Shown here piece by piece: positions 57,147-64,000 of a stretch of DNA of 64,000 bases; the stretch's first letter is position 1, and every line of letters begins with the position of its first letter. The stretch lies in the NCBI GenBank assembly GCA_036426205.1, contig CM071568.1:43142723-43206722 (forward strand), read 5' to 3'. The position numbers were made by a program, and so were the translations under genes. Origin of the DNA: Ascaphus truei. Lineage: Eukaryota; Chordata; Amphibia; Anura; Ascaphidae. Under the pieces are notes generated by a model that searched no databases, had not been told where the DNA came from, and saw only the letters and a list, made by a program, of their open reading frames with translations.

Positions 57147-57349
57147 CATGTATTTGTTTCATTAGGCTCTCATGCTTACCTCATAATACAGTGCTGCAAA
57201 ACAGAGAAGTTATAATTAGGACCAATTTTAAAAATATGACTTTATATTAAAATAAGCACAGGATGAAAAAGACAAAGTGGAGATAATTGCGGTAGTAACT
57301 GCTAAGTAATGAAGGGGTTAACTCCTCCTGTAACCCTCGCACCTTCATC

Positions 57350-58531
57350 CACCCCCGCTACCCACAATAAATCAGGCACTGGTAGTTAACCCCTTAATTG
57401 CCTTAGCGGTTAGCCACTAAGGTAATGAGGCTGCCTGTAAATGTATTTCTATAGCATTGGATTGAAGCCAGGGGTCTCTGGAGCTGGTATTAATGTGTAT
57501 CGGCTCTGGAGACTCCCACTTACAAATTCCACCCCGCCATCCTTGTCGTGGCGAGGGGAGATCTTTGATAAACTCGCTATTTCAGAGCACTGATGAGATT
57601 CGAGGCTACTAGAATAGCGTGATTTTATCGAAATGGCGCTATTTTGATTTTTTTAAGCTGTCGCACGATGTGTTTGGCCAGGAGCGACAACTCTCTGGAG
57701 AATGCACTCCCCGTACAAGTTTGGCAGGTTATCAAAGCTTTCTGACTAGCAAATCTGCAACATCGTACGGGAAGTGCCAAAAAATACCTGGATGAGTTGG
57801 TTATTAAAGTTTATAGTAGAATAGGCCCCTTAGAGTATTAATCAACTCTGCTCGCAATTGACGTTTTCTGGGTTATGTTACACATTGAAGCCAGGGGGTT
57901 CAGCTGAGCTGATGTGGGGTCCGCAAACGTCCTGGTCTCTGACCGATGAGACGTTTTGTCTGATGGACACAAAATGGCTGTGAGGTCAGGCGGCCAATGG
58001 GAAGCCGCAACATTATTGGAAAATTGGCCCTTCATCCACATGACTCTCTCCGGCAGGTATTGCTGCTACACATGAAACTGTTATTAGTAAAATCACACCA
58101 TTTTAAACCTCCCCTGCTGCCGTTAGCAAATGGTCCCTGTCACAAGTTAAGTCAACTGACGTCATGGAATCCAGAACTCTGGACCTGACAACACACAGGT
58201 AAAAAACATGGTATCATTCATTTTACGATGTTACTGATAGTTAGTCATTTACGTACAGTATCACCTTGCATGCAACATTCAGATGACAGGGTTTCTTAAC
58301 TGTTAAAGCACACAGCCATGTAACTTCATGTAGACTTGAAACAACTCTGCCCAGCAAGAGAACCAAACATCACAGAATATACATGTATTTCTTTCATTAG
58401 GCTCTCATGCCTGCCTCATAACACAGTGCTGCAAAACAGAGAAGTTATAATTAGGACCAATTTTAAAAATATGACTTTACATGAAAATAAGCACAGGATG
58501 AAAAAGACATTAAGTGGCGATAATTGCTTGT
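57350..58531. repeat. Local duplication, copy 2 (empty sites)
   Basis: Uninterrupted counterpart of 54867-57288. It retains intact target sites for both LTRs found in copy 1 and an extra segment containing GCGCTATTTTGATTTTTTTA. Confidence 0.85.
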
Positions 58532-59446
58532 AACCGTGTAAAATAGAATGTTATGTGTCTTTCAGTCATAAAACACCTCAGGGTTGGGTTAACTTGAAAG
58601 ACAATATTTTTACGCCCTTACATTCATGCGCACATATAATTTTAGGATTACCCGGTGATAACTCACTGTTCTGAATTGCTGCGGAAATCATGAAATAAAT
58701 GACCCCCCCCCCCCCCCCCCCCCCCCCCCCCTTTGCATCCTGAGTACTTGAAGAATCTCGTGGTTGTAATTGTCATTTATTTGCAAGTAGCATTGCAACT
58801 GGAAGGGGACGTTTGGTGCAAAGCTGGAGTAAAAACATGCTTTGTCATCTTACAAGAAGTGCTACGACAATGGGGCCCGTGTATCGAGGCAAATGTGGTG
58901 CATTTGTGGGTCAACAAAACTGCCCCGGGTCTATCAAACAAAAGTATCATATTAACATCTAAAAGGTTTTATTTATTCGATTCATATGGTACAATTGTTT
59001 TGCCCATTAATGGACCACTTTTGTGCACTAGTTGTTTTTTATTTTGGGAGTCTCAATAGGAGGAGTTAATGGGTGGTGCTTATTATAATGGAATGTATCA
59101 AGTTCTGCACCGATATTCACCCCATTTCCCTTTTATTTGAGCCAAAATATCTACCAGGCATCAAGTGCCGAACGTGTGACTTGAGGCTCTGGCGATATGT
59201 GCTCGTGTAATTAACAATCTGCAATATCCTTCATGTGGCACAATAAAGGGCAAACAATTAAGCAATTTCACAAAAAGACACACAGGCCCCAATGTGACGG
59301 GAGGGGGTAACCAGGCGCTATAATAAAAAGGTCAAGCCCGTTTTGGTTACTCCTGCTCCGTGTATAAGGGTCCCAGAGAGTTACCTCTTGGATCAAGTAA
59401 CATTGTACGCTGTGTAGTAAAACCATGTTTTGTGTTTTTCTCTTTC
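58532..59446. other. Unassigned DNA with poly-C tract
   Basis: A C29 run occupies 58703-58731. A 108-codon plus ORF at 58733-59059 starts at the end of the poly-C run and shows no known motif, so it is probably chance. Confidence 0.45.
58703..58731. repeat. Poly-C (29) tract
   Basis: Uninterrupted run of C on the plus strand. A shorter C16 run is at 31581-31596. Confidence 0.95.
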
Positions 59447-59527
59447 CGGGCATGCAGTTAAGCAGGGATTGCTAGTGTATGAGTTTTCGGGCATGCAGTT
59501 AAGCAGGGATTGCTAGTGTATGAGTTT
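59447..59527. repeat. Two-unit tandem duplication, 41-bp period
   Basis: CGGGCATGCAGTTAAGCAGG...GTGTATGAGTTT occurs twice back to back (59447-59487, 59488-59527), with no mismatch except the final base. Confidence 0.9.
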
Positions 59528-60589
59528 CAAAGAGGGGTTTTGCGGAGGAACCTTTGACAGAATGTGCCTAGAAGGATGAGGTCCGAAGTTGCCTGTTCCC
59601 CCATAAATGTACGCGGGAATCATGCCTGATTGTCGGATACATGTAGACACATTGTCCCGGCAATACCTCCCCTTGAAAACGTAAGCGCAACTCACCACTA
59701 CGGTACCCTGCTTCAGCACAGCCCAGAAAGGAGAACGAGGCACAGGGCTAAATATGTATTCCTGTAGCTGAGGGAATCCCTGGGTTAAGGGGCATACCCC
59801 AGTTAGTGCCAAGGTGCCCCACAACCTGTATAGGGTTTGTGGGTGCCCAACCGTACATAAGGTTGGGAGGGGGGGGGGACTCAGAGTCCAAACTGAGTCA
59901 CAGGGAAAGTGTGTGGGGAAATAAGGCAGGCAGAAATAATGAGACAACATTTTTTCCTTTTCTCTTCCCTGTACCTCACGACTCAAGAGTGTATTGAAAT
60001 ATATTTTAATATAGCATAATATGTTTTAAACATTCGGAACCGATGTCCAAACAGGCAGCCCGTGCAAACCCATAGGCGCCGGCATGTCTGCTTGACATCA
60101 GAGTTCAAAGCAGCCAGAGGATGCCCAGAGGTGTGAACAGCATTTGGTCAGTGGGGTAAGATGGAGTACTAGTCCGGAGATCAATGGCAGTCCTCCTGGA
60201 TGCCACTTGTTCTGCCAGACCTAGTGGCGCCTGCCCAGCGGGTGGCACTGGGATGGCTGGTGTATGTGGCAGGCTTGCGCATGCCCCTTAGCTGTTTCGA
60301 ATTTCCTGCTGACCCGGCTTTTCTAGCAGGCTCAGCTTTGATTGGCTGCTTGGGAAAGTTCTATTTTATGAATGAAGCAGAGAATACTATAAGAAGCCCA
60401 TAGCCAATCAGATGATGTGTTCCTCTTGAGTCAGAGCCAAAAGTGCGCGGGCGGGCTTTTCAAAGATGCTTTGTTTGTAATTGCAAAGCAATCAGCTTCG
60501 ATTTCAAGCCTAAAAAGCCTGCCCGCCAGAGACTAAAGTCCAGCATTTTGCGCCCAAGTTCCCAGAATCGAACGTAGCATTCCGATACC
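59528..60589. other. Unassigned DNA downstream of the gypsy remnant
   Basis: No motif in the 157-codon minus ORF at 59513-59986. The region may contain decayed LTR sequence of the gypsy copy but lacks identifiable ends. The gypsy coding match stops near 60590. Confidence 0.4.
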
Positions 60590-61825
60590 TCGGGTGTCAG
60601 GTTCGATGCAAAGAAAGTCCATACACATCAGATCCATAGGTCCGGAGCTTTTCAAATGGGCCATGGGCGCAGCCCGGGTGGGTAGTGTTTTCCGTTGTAT
60701 ACAGGGGGTACACCGCCTACAGTGTATCTCCACAGACTCTCTCATTTTTGGCCAAAAGAATCGATCACGAAGTAGCCCGAATGTTTTGTCAATGCCGAGA
60801 TGACCGTGATCATCATGTAATGCTCGGAGGACCGTGGATTGCAGGATTTTGGGTAGAAAGAACTGCCGTCTATCAGGATGGTTGTGATACGGTACCACCC
60901 TATACAATAGACAGTTATCCAGTTCAAATGTGTCCATTTCCTTCATTAGCAGGGCTACCATTTCTTTAGGGGCTCGTTTAAGCATTGAAGGGTTATCTTG
61001 TTGCAGAGCTTGACGAACTATTCCCACCACTGGATCATGAATTTGATATTGTACCAAGTCTTTCCAGGCAATAATCTTATCCGGAGTGATATTCATTCCT
61101 TCTGGATGGCGGTACGCCCTCGGAATAGCTTTTGATTGACATGCTAATGAATCCGCTATCCTCAATTCAGAAAAGGCTACTCGGTCATCGACGACCGCTG
61201 CCACAGAGCACAAAGCCCGTATGCCGGATCCCGGAATTTCTTCCCAAACTTCCTCATCCGGAGTAGGATTTAGCCCTGGTCGTCGCGATAGAGCATCCGC
61301 ACCAATGTTCATAGGCCCCGGCTTATATTTAAGGTTGAATTGATAATTTGAAAGTGCAGCTAGCCAACGGTGGCCGGTAGCATCCAGCTTAGCAGAGGTG
61401 TTGATGTATGTCATAAGGTTATTATCTGTCCTGACCTCAAAGTGAACGCCGTACAGGTAGTCATGCAGCTTATCCACTATAGCCCATTTGAGGGCTAGAA
61501 ACTCCAACTTGTGTACAGGATAGTTTTGTTCACTAGGCGTCAGGCTTCGACTGGCATATGCCACTGGTCGAAGTCCGGTATCGTATTTCTGGTGCAACAC
61601 TGCTCCTAACCCTTTGAAACTAGCATCCACATGCAGAACATACAGTTGATCAGGATCTGCATACGCCAATACCGGAGCCTGTGTTAAATTCGTCTTTAGC
61701 CCCAGGAATGCCTGCTCGCATGCAGTGGTCCACTTGTCCCCGAAGGGTGCTTGGGCGGAAGTGGCTTTGCGACCCATGTCTTCGGGGTAGATCTTGAGAA
61801 GGTTGTTAAGAATCTTTGCCTTGCC
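60590..61825 (-). pseudogene. Ty3/gypsy RNase H and integrase N-terminal remnant
   Basis: Minus strand: the RNase H blocks YVLHVDASFKGLGAVLHQ, ENYPVHKLEFLALKWAI, FEVRTDNNLMTYI and GADALSRRP carry the catalytic Asp/Glu/Asp. Next comes the integrase HHCC zinc-binding domain (HDDHGHLGIDKTFGLL and CRRCTPCIQRK). Coding similarity ends just after MDFLCIEPDTRGIG, so the DDE integrase core and 3' LTR are lost. The reading is open from 61777 and continues in frame into the RT segment across one TGA at 61826-61828. RNase H removes template RNA; integrase would insert the DNA copy. Confidence 0.85.
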
Positions 61826-62282
61826 TCAATAGCGTTCCACAAATCTTCGGTAATACCCGCAAAACCCCAGGAACAAACTTAATTCCTGGACGTTATTGGG
61901 CCGCGGCCAGTTCACCACTGCTTCTATCTTCCCAGGGTCGGTAGCTATTCCTTCGGCCGAAACAATGTGACCCACATAAGTCACTGAGGTATGGCAAAAC
62001 CGACACTTTTCCATGGACAGCTTAAGCCCTTTGTTACTGAGTCGATCCAGCACTTTAAACAGCCGTTCTTCATATTCCTCCAACATCTTCCCGAACACTA
62101 TGATATCATCCAGGTACACTAAGCATTCTCTGAGATTCATATCCCCAATTATCTTTTCCATCAGACGCTGAAAGGTGGCTGGAGCACCACATATCCCTTG
62201 AGGCATACACGTGAACTGATAAAACCCCAATGGGCAAATGAAAGCTGTCTTTTCTTGATCTTCAGAGTTCATTGGCACTTGA
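61826..62282 (-). pseudogene. Ty3/gypsy RT, palm/thumb segment
   Basis: Encodes CMPQGICGAPATFQRLMEK and the catalytic box CLVYLDDIIVFG with both Asp intact, then the thumb/connection (LFLGFCGYYRRFVE). A TGA at 61826-61828 ends the segment, and the frame is continuous into RNase H beyond it. The join to the upstream fingers segment is disturbed by two small indels at about 62290-62330. Confidence 0.85.
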
Positions 62283-63160
62283 TAGTACCGTGAACCTTAG
62301 ATCCAACACACTAAACACTTATTCCCTGACAGGGCATTCAAGAGGTCTTCGATTCGTGGAAGGGTATACTGATCGAGTACAGTACGATTATCCAAGGTCC
62401 TATAGTCCACACATAGGCATACCGTCCCGTTCTTCTTTCGCACCACCACGATGGGCGAGGCATAAGGACCACGCGATCCCCGGACAATACCGGCCTCCTC
62501 CATTTCTTGTAACAGTTTCCTCACATCTTCCACATCCCACGGAGCAATGCGACGAGATCGTTCTCGGAAGGGGGTCGTATCGCTATGCCGGATGGTATGT
62601 TGGGCACTGCGGCTGCATCCCACATCCATATCACTGATGGAGAATACCCCTCGTCTGTTTTCTAACCTGGTCTGCAACCTTTTCTTCCATTCCACCATCA
62701 AGGGGGAGTCTCCGAAGTCAAACGCCAGTTGAGAGACAGCAGTGGAGACGGTAGCTGCCTGTGATCTGAATTCCATCTTCTCCTCCGGAGTGAAAGGATA
62801 TATTCGGCCTAACTGCTGCCCGTAATCAATGGGCATAGGATAGGGAGAAAGGTTCTTTACATAGACCCGTACTCTGTTCGGTATTTTAGACAGCCATTCT
62901 TGCACTGAGGCCAACAGCTTATATCCGCGCTGTTGGTCATCGTCTGCAGTACTCTCCAGTGAGAATAGTTGATCCGTCTTGCGTCTTTCTGGGTAGCAAC
63001 AGGTGGCCGTCATCATCTTCCCTCCCCCGGGGGGAATCTCAGTCAATCCGTAATCAATGTTGTACAGGACCCCATGCTCTTCTTCGGCAGCTATCCTACA
63101 GCATTCTTCTTGTAACACCGGGCACGCTGCTAGCGCCATCAATGGTAGTTCACCGGCCTC
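62283..63160 (-). pseudogene. Ty3/gypsy PR-RT linker and RT fingers
   Basis: Reading from 63142: an N-terminal linker with SPYPMPIDYGQQLGRIYPF, then RT fingers DVEDVRKLLQEMEEAGIVR, SPIVVVRKKNGTVCLCVDYR and TLPRIEDLLNAL. Two nearby indels of opposite sign at about 62290-62330 remove the segment linking to the palm from the frame. Length and order match an ordinary gypsy pol. Confidence 0.85.
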
Positions 63161-64000
63161 CTATAAGTACATACGGATCACTGCCTGTACTATGTCAGTA
63201 TTGGTTCCCATGATTATAGGGGCACTGGGGTGTTCTTGGGGTTCGGGGCACACTAGCGCTTCCACCTCCATGGGATGATGCTGTGGAATATCCAAACTGT
63301 GGAATATCCAAACGTACCCGTACCACTCCATCAATAGGATAATCTTCATGGCTCAATCCCCTTAATCTCATAGAGTCCGCGGACAGTAGGGGTAACCGGT
63401 GAAGGTGCTGATCATAGAAGGGTCGATATACAATGGTTACTTGCGAACCAGTATCCAGTAAAGCAGACACAAAAATGCCTTCAATAACAACCTTTACAAT
63501 GGCCGGCGGTCCGACGCGGCTGCCCGTCTGTGGCAGTGCCGGCACTTCATTAGCCTCTGGGGTCGTACCTTCTTCGGACACTGGGGCGGTTTCAGCGGTC
63601 AAGGTGGTGCACAACATGGACTTCGCAGTCCTGGACGCCATCTTCTTTTTGACGGAACAGAAGGAAGAGATGTGGCCCATCTTGCCACAGCGGAAACACT
63701 GGACATTACTCCTAGCAGAATGGTTCCTAAGAGCAGGGGAAGTTCTTCCTGACGTGGAGTCTTCAATGTCGACCTCACTTTCATCAGGATCCTCCTTCTC
63801 TCGACTCACTTCCACGGCTGGTTTCGCTCTAGTCGCTCCTTTCTTAGCTTCCTTGGAGATGATCCCCGCTTTCTTAGCTGTACTCAGATCCCGACCTAAC
63901 AGCACAGTTTCATGAGCCTGTACTCGGTCCATAAGTTCGTCAAAAGACAAGGCTTGACCCGGCACGAGACATCCACTGACTCTTACTGCTACCGGGTGTA
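63161..64000 (-). pseudogene. Ty3/gypsy gag C-terminus and protease, partial at window end
   Basis: Open from the window end on the minus strand. A CCHC knuckle CFRCGKMGHISSFC lies at about 63657-63698, and the aspartic protease motif ALLDTGSQVTIV has its DTG at about 63447-63455. A 16-nt tandem duplication at 63281-63312 shifts the frame; the shifted continuation (DIPQHHPMEVEALVCPEPQ) runs to a TAG at about 63160-63163 before the PR-RT linker. The knuckle packages element RNA and the protease cleaves the polyprotein. The N-terminal gag lies outside the window. Confidence 0.85.
63281..63312. repeat. 16-nt tandem duplication causing a frameshift
   Basis: CTGTGGAATATCCAAA occurs twice in direct succession. 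16 is not a multiple of 3, so the gag/PR frame is lost here. Confidence 0.9.

Larger units (their letters stand above)
54867..57288. repeat. Local duplication, copy 1 (carries two LTR insertions)
   Basis: Matches 57350-58531 over its whole length once the LTRs at 54976-55504 and 56359-57146 are removed. Shared blocks include AATTGCCTTAGCRGTTAGC, GAAGCCAGGGGTCTCTGGA, GTCTGATGGACACAAAATGG and GAAGTTATAATTAGGACCAA. It lacks about 60 bp present in copy 2 at about 57630-57690. A 60-codon minus ORF is common to both copies but has no motif. Confidence 0.85.

Noticed and set aside
58733..59059. 108-codon plus ORF
   Set aside because: Begins at the edge of a poly-C run, has no motif and no paralogue in the window.
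59513..59986. 157-codon minus ORF
   Set aside because: No recognisable domain; could be decayed LTR sequence of the gypsy copy, too weak to call a gene.
1..64000. CRISPR arrays, rRNA, intact tRNA genes, bacterial operons
   Set aside because: No regularly spaced repeats with spacers, no rRNA-like blocks and no cloverleaf-like sequence noticed; composition and content are those of a vertebrate repeat-rich region.

Overview
The window reads as repeat-dense vertebrate intergenic DNA, most likely from an amphibian such as a frog (inference). The mix fits a large amphibian genome: Ty3/gypsy elements, an L1-like LINE, Penelope-like elements with a GIY-YIG endonuclease, a hAT/ZMYM1-like transposase, small TTAA-flanked DNA elements and L2-like tails, all embedded in AT-rich DNA. 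I recognise no host exon, tRNA, rRNA or CRISPR array. Nearly every coding signal belongs to a transposable element, and most are broken.

Layout. 0.57-3.7 kb (minus): an intact 668-codon ORF encoding two Cys/His zinc fingers, a long coiled coil and five tandem IQ motifs, preceded by a primer-binding-site match to tRNA-Ala and an LTR with TGTGACA/TGTCACA ends. This is the most unusual gene here. 4.5-6.2 kb: a long LTR. 8.1-11.4 kb: an old gypsy gag-pol remnant (minus) flanked and split by two solo LTRs of one family. 11.5-24.6 kb: mostly unassigned AT-rich DNA with L2-like tails, a TTAA MITE, a 0.93-kb hairpin element, a Penelope 3' end and a solo LTR. 24.6-37.5 kb: another solo LTR, then an 11.9-kb composite flanked by the same 4 bp (CCAC). 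It holds two near-identical 3.6-kb internal regions of a gag-like element without visible reverse transcriptase, separated by 2.25 kb of unrelated DNA. 37.5-44.4 kb: a purine-rich minisatellite, an L1-like endonuclease/RT interrupted by two LTRs, then a plus-strand gypsy pol fragment interrupted by an L2-like copy and a further insertion. 46-50.7 kb: an inverted pair of Penelope-like tails, and a hAT transposase fragment split by a 1.84-kb LTR. 52.7-53.9 kb: a related LTR. 54.9-58.5 kb: a local duplication whose first copy has acquired two LTRs, with empty sites preserved in the second copy. 60.6-64 kb (minus): a gypsy gag/PR/RT/RNase H/IN remnant running off the window end.

One theme links many insertions. 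At least seven solo LTRs and the LTRs of the gag-like composite share TGTA...TACA ends, mostly 4-bp target duplications, and a short GGAGGCGCTG-like box 95-200 bp before the LTR 3' end, often followed by a CAGGTA splice-donor-like site. Divergence between near-identical copies is dominated by 1-2 nt indels. Some ORF breaks in the composite may therefore be consensus-sequence errors rather than real mutations.
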